The notes beneath the pieces are model-generated. The model was not told the origin of the DNA, did no database searches, and saw nothing but the letters and a program-made list of their open reading frames with translations. From CAVYOD01 sp963770045 (lineage in GTDB: Bacteria; Acidobacteriota; Aminicenantia; Aminicenantales; CAVYOD01), in contig CAVYOD010000011.1 in NCBI GenBank assembly GCA_963770045.1, positions 124,001-188,000 of the forward strand: a stretch of 64,000 bases of DNA, read 5' to 3'. Of the stretch, positions 1-9,200 are shown piece by piece; within the stretch, counting starts at the first letter, position 1; each line of letters starts with the position of its first letter. Made by a program: the position numbers and the translations under genes.

Positions 1-45
1 ATAAAGAAAAGGATAGGGACATATCGCTTCATCAAGGAGAGAAAC

Positions 46-552
46 ATGGAATTTTCTGATTTGATCCAAAAAAGATACAGCGTTCGGGCCTATAAAACAT
101 TGCCTGTGGAGGAAGAGAAGCTTCATCAGGTGTTGGAGGCGGCGCGTCTTGCTCCGACGGCGGCCAACAAGCAGCCGTTCCGATTCATCGTCATCAAGAC
201 CAAAGGCCGGGAAGAGGATCTCAAACGCATCTACGGCCGTGAGTGGTTTACCAAGGCGCCAATCGTTATCTGCGCCTGTGCCGTAATTTCCGAAGCCTGG
301 ACTCGGAGGGACGGAAAAAATTACGCCGACATCGATACGACGATCGCCATGGACCATCTCATCCTGGCCGCCGCCGAGCTTGGACTCGGGACCTGCTGGA
401 TCGCCGCTTTCGACCCGTCGGAGGCGCGGAAGATACTGAAATTGCCCGCTGGTGTGGAGCCGGTGGCCATTACTCCCCTGGGTTACCCTGCGGATGAATG
501 GAGGGCCAAAACCAGGCGGCCTCTTTCCGAGCTCGTTCAATACCTGAAATAG
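46..552 (+). CDS. nitroreductase family protein
   Basis: A 168-residue protein of the FMN-dependent nitroreductase fold, expected to use NAD(P)H to reduce nitro, quinone or similar substrates in the cytoplasm. The sequence starts with the family's usual opening (F-S-D-L-I-x-x-R-x-S-V-R) and has the FMN-binding A-P-T-A-A-N-K-Q-P segment near residue 40. A glycine-rich E-L-G-L-G-T-C-W-I stretch follows near residue 112, and the C-terminal L-G-Y-P is typical. The length is normal for the short single-domain branch. AAGGAGAG lies about 4 bases before the ATG and supports the start. It stands alone and converges on the next gene. The physiological substrate cannot be told from sequence. Confidence 0.9.
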   Translation: MEFSDLIQKRYSVRAYKTLPVEEEKLHQVLEAARLAPTAANKQPFRFIVIKTKGREEDLKRIYGREWFTKAPIVICACAVISEAWTRRDGKNYADIDTTIAMDHLILAAAELGLGTCWIAAFDPSEARKILKLPAGVEPVAITPLGYPADEWRAKTRRPLSELVQYLK

Positions 553-580
553 CCGCAGCAGTTCTGCTCCCGCTTCATTC

Positions 581-1879
581 TCAGTCAATGATCGCCTGGT
601 ACGCCAATCTCAAGACTTTTTGATCCAGGTCCAGACCGCCGGCGGGATGGAGCTGCCCCATGAAGATGGCGATCATCTCCTCTTTCGGGTCGACAACGAA
701 CGACGTGTAAAAGAATCCGCCCCAATAAAAAGAGCCGACCGTCCCCAATTCGGTCAGGAACTTCGGCTCCGTGTTGACCCCGAAGCCAAGCCCATAGCCC
801 TCGCCCTCGAGCTTGCCCTGGACGTGGTTCAACTTGATCAGCTCCACAGACTTTCGGCTCAGGAGCCGCGTCCCGCTGAGCTCGCCGTTGTTCAGCATCA
901 TTTGGCAAAATCGGAAATAATCTTCCGCCGTCGTCGAGAGCCCGGCCCCCCCGGAAAAGAAGGTGCTCGGCCCGCGAATAGGATAATCGGCCGAATAGGA
1001 GAAGTCGCCCTCCACGATGGGTTTGTCGGGAAAACGCCGGAGTCCCTTGCCCGGGTAAAAGGTGTAGGCCGTCGCCAATCTGGAGATTTTCTTTTCAGGC
1101 AGATAGAAATGAGTGTCCTCCATCCCCAGCGGTTTGAAGATCCGCTCCTCGAAAAATCGGTCGAGCGGAATCCCGGAGACCACTTCGACAAGGTAGCCGA
1201 GAACATCGTCCGCCAGGCTGTATTCCCAGGCGTCGCCGGGCTGGAAGAGGAGCGGGAGACCGGCCAGTTTTTTTACGGCCGCACCGATCGTTCCCTCCTG
1301 CTGCAAAAGGCCCGAGCCGACGCCGGCCTCCCGGTAGAGCTGTCCCAGCCGGGGATTCCATTGATACGCCAACCCGGAGGTGTGGGTCAGGAGATGGAGA
1401 ATCGTGATCGGGCGTTTCGCGTCCACAAGGGCTGATGGAGGAGACGTTGCGTCCTGCGGGTAGGGAGGGTCCATGACCTTCATGCGTTTGAATTCAGGAA
1501 TGAAATCGGCGACGGGCTCGTTGAGCATGAAGCGCCCCTCTTCGTAGAGCATCATGACGGCGACGGAGGTGATGGGCTTGGTCATGGAGCAGATTCTGAA
1601 GATGTTGTCGGTGCGCATGGGCTTGAAGGCTTCGCGGTCGGCCATGCCAAAAGCTTTGAGATACACGACCTTCCCACGGCGGGCCACAAGCGCGACGGCG
1701 CCGGCGATGCGTCTCTCGGAGATCGTTTTTTGGATGGCGCTGTCGATCCGCTCAAGCCTCTTTGAAGAGAGGCCGGACTCTCCCGGGGTGGCGGTGGGCG
1801 TCTTCTTAGAGCATGTCTGGCCAGAGAGCATGCACACCAGGACCAGGCAAAGCGCAACTTTTCGGCTAGACTTATCCAT
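581..1879 (-). CDS. serine hydrolase, beta-lactamase (class C / PF00144) family
   Basis: An exported hydrolase of the penicillin-binding/class C beta-lactamase fold (esterase, D-aminopeptidase or D,D-peptidase-like). The catalytic S-M-T-K (S98, K101) follows R-I-C, and Y-S-L in W-E-Y-S-L-A-D-D fits the second active-site motif. The frame is open further upstream, but AAAGGAGGAGCC directly precedes the ATG at 1879, so I use that start (M-D-K-S-S-R-K). The N-terminus has a hydrophobic signal segment ending in a Cys (S-G-Q-T-C-S-K-K), perhaps a lipoprotein although the lipobox is not canonical. A true beta-lactamase role is unlikely for this broad family; peptidase or esterase activity is equally possible. 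Confidence 0.88.
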   Translation of the reverse strand: MDKSSRKVALCLVLVCMLSGQTCSKKTPTATPGESGLSSKRLERIDSAIQKTISERRIAGAVALVARRGKVVYLKAFGMADREAFKPMRTDNIFRICSMTKPITSVAVMMLYEEGRFMLNEPVADFIPEFKRMKVMDPPYPQDATSPPSALVDAKRPITILHLLTHTSGLAYQWNPRLGQLYREAGVGSGLLQQEGTIGAAVKKLAGLPLLFQPGDAWEYSLADDVLGYLVEVVSGIPLDRFFEERIFKPLGMEDTHFYLPEKKISRLATAYTFYPGKGLRRFPDKPIVEGDFSYSADYPIRGPSTFFSGGAGLSTTAEDYFRFCQMMLNNGELSGTRLLSRKSVELIKLNHVQGKLEGEGYGLGFGVNTEPKFLTELGTVGSFYWGGFFYTSFVVDPKEEMIAIFMGQLHPAGGLDLDQKVLRLAYQAIID

Positions 1880-1946
1880 GGCTCCTCCTTTTCTTTCCGG
1901 ACTCATTATATATCAACTGAGCGTGACGCGGAAAATCAGGACGATC

Positions 1947-2144
1947 CTGCCTGATTTGTGGTCCCAGATGATCGCCGAGGCAAAACGCCTATTGGTTCCA
2001 GATGGGAGAATGATCCTGCTCGATTTCGAGCCGCCCTGGAACCGGTCCAGGCTGCGGCGGGTTCTCACGACTTCAGTGGAAAGATTGGCCGGACAGGAGC
2101 CATTTCCGTGATGAGCACGTGAATTTCTCAGAGACGGTGGAATG
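1947..2144 (+). pseudogene. remnant of a class I SAM-dependent methyltransferase (C-terminal part)
   Basis: The plus strand here reads L-P-D-L-W-S-Q-M-I-A-E-A-K-R-L, then L-V-P-D-G-R-M-I-L-L-D-F-E and, after a short gap, I/V-E-R-L-A-G-Q-E. This is the usual C-terminal half of UbiE-like methyltransferases (R-L-L-x-P-G-G-R and F-E-x-P-W). A frame change near 2103 is needed to continue as H-F-R-D-E-H, matching the family's usual H-F-R-N motif. No start, SAM-binding glycine loop or N-terminal half is present. The stretch sits between a divergently placed hydrolase and a repeat. I read it as a decayed gene; the longer open frame on the opposite strand looks like its shadow. Confidence 0.55.
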
Positions 2145-2186
2145 CCGCTTTCCAGCCACTGATAAATCGATTCGCTGTGATCTGCC

Positions 2187-2265
2187 ACTCGTAGCTCATA
2201 GCTGATAGCTCATAGCAAATATGACGAGATTTTTAACTTCCCACAACTCACGGCTCATGGCTCAC
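2187..2265. repeat. degenerate heptamer repeats (CTCATAG / CTCACGG type)
   Basis: A run of CTCGTAG, CTCATAG, CTGATAG, CTCATAG followed after 30 bases by CTCACGG, CTCATGG, CTCACC. The 7-base period is clear. The same family, often read on the other strand as GTGAGCN, recurs in other intergenic gaps (about 20619, 35661, 36393, 38508, 38745 and 43464). With the methyltransferase remnant it accounts for most of the 380-base gap between the genes. Confidence 0.6.
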
Positions 2266-3909
2266 CCATTTTCTTTCCATTCCTTCATGATCTCGGCGAA
2301 GCAGGTGAGCCCGCTGGCGATAACAGTGCCGTATCCGTGGCCGGGGCTGGTCCAGGCGCCGGCCAGATATAGGTTCTTGATCGGTGTCTTCTGGGGAAGA
2401 CGTCGCGGCCCCGAGTTATCTAGCGTTTGATCCCAGCCGTAGATCGCTCCGCGGTAGTTGCCGGTGTACCGCAGGTTGGTTAGCGGGGTCCCGATTTCTT
2501 TCACCTCGATTGACTTGGCGAGTCCGGGCAGGAGCTTCTCTTCGACCCTTTTGATCAGGATATCCGCCATCCGTTCTTTCTCCGCCCTGTAGGCGTCCTT
2601 TCTCCCCTGGAAATAATCGGCCTGGTACTTCTTCCAGGGGTCAAAGCCTTGGAGAACAATGATATTGATGGTGTTCTTTCCCTCAGGCGAATACCCCTTG
2701 TAGAGGTTATCGTAGAGGGCCAGGCCGAAGCCCAATCTCTCCACTTCGGCGTTCAACGCGGCTTTATAGCCGGCGTCATCATCATATCCGGGTTCGTAGA
2801 AGATCTCGCTATCGGTAATCCCCACCTCTTTCACGAGGTCTTTCTTCAACCCCAGAAAAACCTGGAGGCAGGAAAGGCTGACACTGAATGTGTCCATGCG
2901 TGCCAGATAATCCTTGAGGTATTCCTTCTCCTCAATCATCGTGTGGAAAGTGTCGTAGGCATTGGCGTTGGAAACGACCACTTTCCCTGAATGCTCTGTT
3001 CCGTCTGCCGTTCTAACCCCCAAAGCGGCGTGATCTTTAACCAGAATGTTGCTCACCTTGGTCCGCAGAAGGACTTTTCCGCCCCGGTCTTCGATGAACT
3101 TGGCCAAGGCGTTGCTGATCTTCTGGGATTTTCCGACGGGATAGTATCCTCCGGCCGTAAGATAGCCGATGAGCGGAAAAGCATAATAAAAGCTCGATAT
3201 CCTCGACGGGGGCAGGCCGAAATATCCCCACATCGAGGAAACCACCGCCTTGAGTTTGGGATTCTTGATGAAGGTATCCTGGACTTGTCCCCAGGTGCTG
3301 CTGGAGAACTTGAACAGATATGGGATAGTCTTTGGCAAAGGTTGAAAAATCGACTTTGCCGCCCGACCTCGAATAGCGGTTGACATCATCGGTCAGGCCC
3401 TGCATCGCCCTAAAAAGGTTCTGAATGCCTTCCGTCTCCTCGGGAAAATAGCCGGCCAGGGTCTTGATGTATCCCTCGACATCCTTTGGTGGCACCCGGA
3501 AATCATAGTCCGGGAAAATGGCCCTGTAGAGGACCTTGTGGGGGACGAATTCTATATCTGTGATCTCCGGGAATCCCTCGATGAGGTTGTGAATGCCGTT
3601 TCTTTCCCCGACCGTGGTTGAGTGCAGGGAGGCATCGAAGACGAACCCGCCGGGCCGTTTGAACGTGGTGGCGTATCCACCGGGAACCTGGTGCTGTTCC
3701 AGAACCAGAGCCTTGAATCCCTGGCGGGCAAATGCGGCCGCGCAGCTCAAACCGCCCAGCCCTCCTCCGATGACGACGGCATCCCACCGATCTTTGGGCG
3801 ACGACGGGCTATCGCCCCGGGGAAAGGAGTCCCAATTGAGCGCCAGAGCTGGAATTCCCGCCAAAACAGACTTCAAAAAATCTCTTCTGACCAGTTTGCT
3901 TTTGAGCAT
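2262..3909 (-). pseudogene. Tat-exported FAD-dependent oxidoreductase (phytoene desaturase/retinol saturase-like), frameshifted
   Basis: An FAD-dependent oxidoreductase of the carotenoid desaturase/amine oxidase type. The N-terminus carries a twin-arginine signal (L-V-R-R-D-F-L-K-S). The FAD-binding V-V-I-G-G-G-L-G-G-L follows at about residue 45, and the C-terminal dinucleotide motif is L-Y-L-A-G-A-W-T-S-P-G-H-G. The start at 3909 has GGGAGG 5 bases upstream. The reading frame breaks at about 3320: ignoring one C of a CCC run joins F-A-K-D-Y-P directly to Y-L-F-K-F and gives one protein of about 548 residues, normal for the family. One indel only, so it may be a sequence error rather than a dead gene. 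The substrate is unknown. Confidence 0.8.
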
Positions 3910-3967
3910 CGTTGCCTCCCTTGCGATCGACCTTGTTTGTCATTACTAAACCTGAAATCCGGAAAAG

Positions 3968-4993
3968 TCAAGCCTGAATCTCGACCCCAGCCGGCTGGCG
4001 GTCATGAGATAAAAGAGAGCCACCGATTTCCATCGGCCCCCACGAGGCGGCGATTTCCCGGACCGTTTTTCCATCGACCTTTTTTCCGCGGCAGTAATAG
4101 TGGCCGATGCTCCTCTGGATGCCGATATCATCCGCGGGGACGGAGTCCAGCCGCCTCATCCCTCTGATCAGGACGTACTCAGCCGTCCAGCGGCCGATGC
4201 CCCTGAGCTTCATCAGCTCGGCGATGACGTCCTCGCTGCTTGGGCAGCTCTTGAGCTTTTCCGGATCGAAACGCCGGCCGGCGACGAGGACGGCGAGGTT
4301 GTTGATCGCCTTGGCCTTGTTGGTGCTAAGTCCACACCGTCTGAGTCTTCCGATGCTGACGGCGGCGAGCCTCTCGGGTGTGGGGAAACCAAAATAGATC
4401 TTCCCCTCGACCGTCAGCCTGTCACCGAATTCTTTAATGAGTCGATACTGGATCGAGCGGGCTGCGGCGAGCGATATCTGTTGTTCGCAAATGGCATAGA
4501 CCAGGGCCTCGAACACGGTGTCGACGGTGGGAAAATTGAGGCCTCTCAGCCGCTGCGTCAGCGGGTTCATGACCGGGTCTTTCTTTATCGCCCTGTAAAA
4601 CGGTTTGAGGTCCAGGTCGAGGTGCAGAATCGCCTGAACGACCGCGCGAAATCCGTTTCGTTGCTTTGGGCTCAGCCTGGTGCCGCTTTTCAGTTCGACA
4701 TATAAACTCGGGCGGCTTTCCGTCCCTCGGCTTGAGACCGTAACCAATGCGATTTTTCGGCCCGACCTCACCACTTTCCAGAATTTGCCGTTCTCATATC
4801 TTCTGACCTGGGGATCTCCGGTAGAAAAGATGGCCATGCTCAGGTCGAAATTGTAAGGCGGGATGGGCGTAAGGCCGAATTTTGTCGTGTAAATCACTTC
4901 AAAATCAAATGTAACAGAATGAAGCCGGGGTCCGCAATCCCTATCTGGTTGTCGGGATTTGGCTGGAATTCCCTTCGTCGATTTTGGGCTCAT
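3968..4993 (-). CDS. DNA-3-methyladenine glycosylase 2 family protein (AlkA-like, HhH-GPD), C-terminal frameshift
   Basis: A base-excision repair glycosylase that removes alkylated purines. After an AlkA-type N-terminal domain it has the HhH-GPD core: A-I-C-E-Q-Q-I-S near residue 170, the helix-hairpin-helix L-R-G-I-G-R-W-T-A-E-Y-V, and the catalytic aspartate region P-A-D-D-I-G. The last 15 or so residues as read do not fit the family. Dropping one base of the CCCCC run at 4037-4041 gives S-W-G-R-W-K-S-V-A-L-F-Y-L-M-T, the expected ending, and moves the stop to 3946. No good ribosome site precedes the ATG at 4993; internal starts are possible. It stands alone, divergent from a beta-barrel gene. 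Confidence 0.85.
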   Translation of the reverse strand: MSPKSTKGIPAKSRQPDRDCGPRLHSVTFDFEVIYTTKFGLTPIPPYNFDLSMAIFSTGDPQVRRYENGKFWKVVRSGRKIALVTVSSRGTESRPSLYVELKSGTRLSPKQRNGFRAVVQAILHLDLDLKPFYRAIKKDPVMNPLTQRLRGLNFPTVDTVFEALVYAICEQQISLAAARSIQYRLIKEFGDRLTVEGKIYFGFPTPERLAAVSIGRLRRCGLSTNKAKAINNLAVLVAGRRFDPEKLKSCPSSEDVIAELMKLRGIGRWTAEYVLIRGMRRLDSVPADDIGIQRSIGHYYCRGKKVDGKTVREIAASWGPMEIGGSLLSHDRQPAGVEIQA

Positions 4994-5000
4994 TTAAATA

Positions 5001-5029
5001 TTGGCAAATGTTCGCCCGTCGGCTATACT
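5001..5029 (+). promoter_or_regulatory. predicted sigma-70 promoter
   Basis: TTGGCA (5001-5006), a 17-base spacer and TATACT (5024-5029): 5 of 6 matches in each box at ideal spacing. It lies 29 bases before the beta-barrel protein ATG at 5058, which argues against the longer open frame that would begin inside the -35 box. Confidence 0.65.
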
Positions 5030-5057
5030 AGGAACCGGTTTGGAGAAGAGAGCAAAA

Positions 5058-5774
5058 ATGAGAGAGTTTTTCGTACGAACCAGGATCTTCGGTATTGTGA
5101 TCGTCGGGATTTCCGTTTTTATTTGTTTTGCGGCCGCGCCCGTCCTGGCCCAGAGGGCTTTGACCCCGGAGCCGTATCGTTTTTTTATCGGTGGGCTCAC
5201 TCTGCGTGATTCATTCATCGGTGATTTCAACGGCACGCTCGTCTTGGGCAACTCCGAGAAAGCCTTCTACGTGCCCAAGCTCGATCCGCACGTGGGTTTC
5301 GGGGTGAGATTTGGAGGCTTGGGTAAAGCCGGACTCTGGAGCGTCTCTCTGGTGAGGTCCGCTCACAGGGCGACCTTCCAGGGAAGAGAGAGCAGCGCTT
5401 CCTACCATGCCCTCGAGGTCAGCGGCCTGGGCTACCTGGTCAGAAAGTTCCCCGTGCGCCCGTACGTGCTTGTTGGTTTTGATATCCCCTGGGCCTCGGT
5501 CAGTCAGGGCGCTGAAAAGGGCGGCCTGTTGAGCGACGCCACCTACCTTGGCGTGGGCATCCACGCCGGCGGCGGGCTCTTGGCCTTCGTTTCGCCGCGC
5601 GTCTTCCTGATGGGCGGCGCTCAATACCGGTTCTTGGGGTTCCTCTATGCGAGCGGTCCGGGCAGGAACCGGGATGTCACCAATCTCTATGTCAACCGGA
5701 CGGGCCCCCGCCGCGATAAATTTCTGCGGGTCCAGGGCCTCTGCCTGGAATTCAGCATCGGCTATCTGCTTTAA
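5058..5774 (+). CDS. exported outer-membrane beta-barrel-like protein
   Basis: A 238-residue protein with a clear signal peptide: positively charged start, hydrophobic I-F-G-I-V-I-V-G-I-S-V-F-I-C-F and a probable cleavage after V-L-A-Q. The mature part alternates aromatic, glycine and polar residues (V-G-F-G-V-R-F-G-G-L, Y-L-V-R-K-F-P-V-R-P-Y-V-L-V-G-F) and ends in an aromatic-rich strand (L-E-F-S-I-G-Y-L-L), as outer-membrane barrels do. GGAGAAGAG precedes the ATG at 5058. I do not recognise a named family; a small OmpW/OprF-like barrel is the best guess. It is monocistronic with its own promoter. Confidence 0.7.
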   Translation: MREFFVRTRIFGIVIVGISVFICFAAAPVLAQRALTPEPYRFFIGGLTLRDSFIGDFNGTLVLGNSEKAFYVPKLDPHVGFGVRFGGLGKAGLWSVSLVRSAHRATFQGRESSASYHALEVSGLGYLVRKFPVRPYVLVGFDIPWASVSQGAEKGGLLSDATYLGVGIHAGGGLLAFVSPRVFLMGGAQYRFLGFLYASGPGRNRDVTNLYVNRTGPRRDKFLRVQGLCLEFSIGYLL

Positions 5775-5829
5775 GAAGTGAGCCGCGAGCCGCGCGCAGC
5801 GAGCCCGGCGCCGACCTATCTCGCCCTCT

Positions 5830-7481
5830 TTACTTCTGCATCTCCACCGGGAGCGCCAGGGGTTTGCGAGGAAGCATCTCATCCCGCATCGCCGTGTGAT
5901 AAACGAACACGGCCATGACAACCGCCGACTGAATCAGGTCCTCGCTGGAACAGTGGTCGTAGAGGTCCTGGTTGGTGTGGTGGAGCGCCGGAGTGTAGTC
6001 GATCGGGTCCTGGATGAACTGGAATCCGGGGATCCCGATATAATCAAAGGGCAGGTGGTCGGTCCCTTCGGTCGGCTGAAGGGCGATCGTCGTCACCCCG
6101 ATATCCCGGAGCGGCTTCATCCATTCTTCAAAGATCGGACGAACCTGGAAATTCTCCTGGATGTAGATGCCCCGGATCCGGCCCGAGCCGTTGTCGTAAT
6201 TGAAGTATCCCGAAATCTTGTTATAGTCCGGCTTGATAATCAACTTCTTGGAATCGCCGAGGGGGTTGCGCCAATTCTTTTCATAGGCTTCCCAATCGGG
6301 TTTTTCCAGGGTCTTCCTGTCCGAGTCTCCGAAATGCTTGAAGACATAGCCGCGAGAGCCGTAAAAGCCTTCCTCCTCTCCCGTCCAGAGACCGGCCCGG
6401 ATGGTCCGGCGCGGTTGTACCCCGAGGGCTTTCAGGATGCGCATGGCCTCCATGGTCACCATGCAGCCGGCAGCGTTGTCGACCGCGCCCGTGCCGCTGG
6501 CCCAGGAGTCGATGTGCCCGCCGAGCATGACCAGTTCGCTCTTCTTGTCCGTTCCCGGGATCTCCGCTACGACGTTGTATCCTTCCCGGTCCTGATCGTA
6601 GATCGTGTTCCGCACCTCGACCTCGAGCGTCACCGGAACCTTGAAGTCCAGGATGCGGCAGATCCGGGCGTACGGTTCAGCGGCCATGACGATGCGGGGG
6701 CTCTGGTTGGGCGTGATGTGGTCCTTGCCGTTGCCCGCATAGGCATCGACATGGACGGTTCCGAAATCACTCCTATAGCCATCACTTGTTTGGACAAGCA
6801 CGCCCGACATCCTCGGCTCTGTAGAATTCAACCAGCTCCTCCCATTTGAGTTCCTCCGGCTTTTTTTCCTCTTCTTTGGGCTTCAGCGGGATCGGCGTTT
6901 CGGTCAGCTCTTTGAGATCCTGATCGGAGAGCCGTCTGGCGATGGGCTTGAAAGGAGGGATGGACCTGGCGAGGGGGCTGGGTAAAAACGATCGCTCCCT
7001 TGAGTTTCCCCTTGTATTTTTCGAGGTCGGCCTTGGTCCTGATCAGGGCCACGACGGGCTGGCCCGAGATCTTCCCCTTTGTGCTCAGCGTCCAGGGTAC
7101 AGGGTAAGCGACAATCGGCTGGTAGGCGGGCGCGATCAAGTGGACGGAGACGTACTCGTTCGACCAGCCCGGCGCGAACTCGCCGCTCGGCTCGACCGCG
7201 ACATTCTCCATTCCGTATTCTTTGAATTTCGCAACCGCCCAGTCATAGGCCTTCTTCATCGCGGGCGTCCCGTTGATGCGGGGGCCGATGACGTCGGTCA
7301 TGTAGCTCAGGTTTTCCATGATGCGGGAGCGGTTGACACCTTCGTCCCAGATGCGGTTGACCATTTTGGTGTCGGCTTTGTCCCCGGTGACGTAACGCTC
7401 GGTGTGCTCCTGGGAAAATGAAAACGACAAGACCAGGATGGCAAACAAGAGACTTACTGCCAGAAGACGTTTCAGTTTCAT
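5830..7481 (-). pseudogene. M28 family metallopeptidase (carboxypeptidase Q-like), two frameshifts
   Basis: An exported zinc aminopeptidase/carboxypeptidase. It starts with a signal peptide (M-K-L-K-R-L-L-A-V-S) at an ATG with GAGGAGGG upstream, and carries a PA-like insert (K-L-K-G-A-I-V-F). The M28 zinc core is intact: G-G-H-I-D-S-W, G-A-V-D-N-A-A-G, W-T-G-E-E-E-G-F and a late G-T-D-H-L-P-F. Two frame changes are needed. One extra C at about 6975 restores R-S-I-P-P-F-K-P-I-A-R-R-L, and one extra G at about 6798 restores A-E-D-V-G-V-L-V-Q-T-S. The joined protein is about 550 residues, normal for the family. Both are one-base insertions, so the gene may be intact in the cell. Confidence 0.85.
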
Positions 7482-7570
7482 CACGTTCCCTCCTCACGGA
7501 ATGGTAAAGCGGTATTATATTTTATTCTTCTTTGTCCGCAAAGGGAATTTTGGGCAGTGGTTCGCAGGCG

Positions 7571-8527
7571 CTATTTCGTCTTGCGCATCCGGAAAGTGAT
7601 TTTCTTGCTCTTGGAGATGCTGACGTGTCCGCCGATGGGCACGGCCATCACATCCCGGGTGATATTATGGCCGAAATTCGAGACCGACAGGATCGGCAGT
7701 GGGTATCCCTGTCTGCGTCTGCGTTTGATGATATCGCTCAGATAGGTGCCGATGAATTTCTGCGCCTCCCTTTGGTGTTTCCGGTATGTCCCGTTCTTGT
7801 TGGGGAGGCTCAGCGACCCGATGACGATGCCTCGGATGTTCCTGAAAATCTTGTGACGCCTCAGGGCGGCCAGCAGGCGGTGCAGGTCTTCGACATCGAT
7901 CTGGATGTCCTCGAAGAAAAGGACGTACTTTCGCCAGTTGAACTTGGGCGGGTTGACTCGGTTCAGGAAGTTGACGAAAGTGGAGAGGTTCCCCCCGATC
8001 GGGATGCCCGAGAACTTGAGGCGGGGCGGAGGGGTCAACCATCGCGACCCCTGGTATTGGATTTCATCGCCCGCGACGAGACCCTGAATTTTTTTGAGGT
8101 TGCCCCGGCCGAGCTTGAGCGAGGGAAAATAGACGACCGGGACGCGGGAGGAATAATAGATTTCGTTGGCCAGGAATGTGAAATCGGAGAAGCCGAGGAA
8201 GATCGGCCTGCGCTCCCGAATGACCCGGGAGTCCTTGCGGTCGAAACGGAAGGCCAGGTCTTCGGCCCCCGTTCCGCCGGCGACCGAGATGATGAGGTCG
8301 TGATCCCGGATGGCCTTCTTGAAGTCCTCGTGGCGTTGTTCGGCCGAGGCCGTCACATGGTCGATCTTTTCGTCAGAAGAGAAAAGAAAAGGACTGAGAT
8401 AGACGTTTTCGAGAGAGAGTGTTTTTTTGACGAGGTTGACGGTCCGGTTGAGCGCCCTTTTATCATGACGCGAGAGGCAGGTGGAAGGGGCGATAAAACA
8501 AGCCCTCTCGATCCGCTTCTCGTTCAT
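7571..8527 (-). CDS. S66 family serine peptidase (LD-carboxypeptidase / MccF-like)
   Basis: Family S66 enzymes cut the L,D bond of murein tetrapeptides during cell-wall recycling (LdcA) or inactivate microcin C-type peptides (MccF). The protein has the nucleophile motif G-F-S-D-F-T, the upstream A-G-G-T-G-A-E-D loop, the catalytic Glu in F-F-E-D-I and the His in N-F-G-H-N, spaced as in the family, at about 318 residues. I use the ATG at 8527; a TTG 21 bases upstream is also open and neither has a strong ribosome site. The C-terminus is unusually basic (R-R-R-R-Q-G, K-S-K-K). The protein has no signal peptide, consistent with a cytoplasmic enzyme. Confidence 0.85.
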   Translation of the reverse strand: MNEKRIERACFIAPSTCLSRHDKRALNRTVNLVKKTLSLENVYLSPFLFSSDEKIDHVTASAEQRHEDFKKAIRDHDLIISVAGGTGAEDLAFRFDRKDSRVIRERRPIFLGFSDFTFLANEIYYSSRVPVVYFPSLKLGRGNLKKIQGLVAGDEIQYQGSRWLTPPPRLKFSGIPIGGNLSTFVNFLNRVNPPKFNWRKYVLFFEDIQIDVEDLHRLLAALRRHKIFRNIRGIVIGSLSLPNKNGTYRKHQREAQKFIGTYLSDIIKRRRRQGYPLPILSVSNFGHNITRDVMAVPIGGHVSISKSKKITFRMRKTK

Positions 8528-8728
8528 TGGTCGTATAGCCTGGGACAATCTCTGCGATCTTGCTCAGGATGAAGACCCGGCGCTAAACGCCATATTATAG
8601 CACGATTGGCCATTAATAAAGTCAAGTCAAAAGAGTCCAAAGCTTCTGCTTCTTGGATCTAAGTAGCTGATAATAGACTAAATAAATAATTGCGGCCTTT
8701 TTCGGGCAAAATATTGGCCTAGGATTTG

Positions 8729-8749
8729 AAAAAACCGGACCAATCCGGC
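8729..8749 (-). terminator. rho-independent terminator of the arsR-trx operon
   Basis: On the minus strand CCGGA, loop TTGG, TCCGG is followed at once by six T. It lies about 90 bases after the thioredoxin stop codon. The remaining gap up to the S66 start (8528-8728) is AT-rich; I see no gene there. Confidence 0.6.
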
Positions 8750-8839
8750 TAACATGTTGATATTAAATGAATTACTTGAGTTTCCGGACTCTTGCGATGG
8801 GAAGGAAGGATCGAGCTTCGAGGTCGGTCCCCCTCTGCG

Positions 8840-9199
8840 TCAGCTCCCTTTTGCCGGGTCGGCCGGGGAGAAGGGGAGGATATGCTCCTGGAGCTGCTTT
8901 TCCAGCTGCTGCTGGGGTTTGACTCCGATCACCCGCTCGGCCTCGGCACCGCCCTTGAAAACGATCAGAGTCGGTATGGCCGTGATCTTGTATCTCTGGC
9001 CTGTCTGGAGGTTCTCATCGGTGTTGAGCTTCACGAACTTTATCTTCCCGTTGAGCTTTGCAGCCAGGGCTTCGACGATCGGCCCCATCATCATGCAGGG
9101 GCCGCACCAAGGCGCCCAAAAATCAACAACTACGGGGAGCGCGGATTTCAAGACCTCGGCTTCAAAAGTGCCATCCGTAACATCCATAATATTGGCCAT
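8840..9199 (-). CDS. trxA: thioredoxin
   Basis: A 119-residue cytoplasmic thiol-disulfide oxidoreductase. It contains the canonical V-D-F-W-A-P-W-C-G-P-C active site near residue 26-37, the cis-proline segment A-I-P-T and the G-G-A fold turn. It is slightly longer than typical thioredoxin because of a 12-residue C-terminal tail. The ribosome site GGAGA sits inside the last codons of the upstream arsR-type gene; the stop of that gene and this start are 1 base apart, so the two are translated as a pair. Being under an ArsR-type repressor suggests induction by metal or thiol stress rather than housekeeping use. A dedicated reductase candidate lies 1 kb away. Confidence 0.93.
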   Translation of the reverse strand: MANIMDVTDGTFEAEVLKSALPVVVDFWAPWCGPCMMMGPIVEALAAKLNGKIKFVKLNTDENLQTGQRYKITAIPTLIVFKGGAEAERVIGVKPQQQLEKQLQEHILPFSPADPAKGS

Positions 9200-9200
9200 T

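Noticed and set aside
620..1435. Long plus-strand open frame opposite the serine hydrolase
   Set aside because: It mirrors the codons of the real gene on the other strand, has no ribosome site and no recognisable motif.
1913..2188. Minus-strand 91-codon frame upstream of the serine hydrolase
   Set aside because: The opposite strand carries methyltransferase motifs in this stretch; the minus-strand frame is their shadow.
5001..5057. N-terminal extension of the beta-barrel protein
   Set aside because: The extension is occupied by a near-consensus promoter, and the signal peptide begins at 5058.
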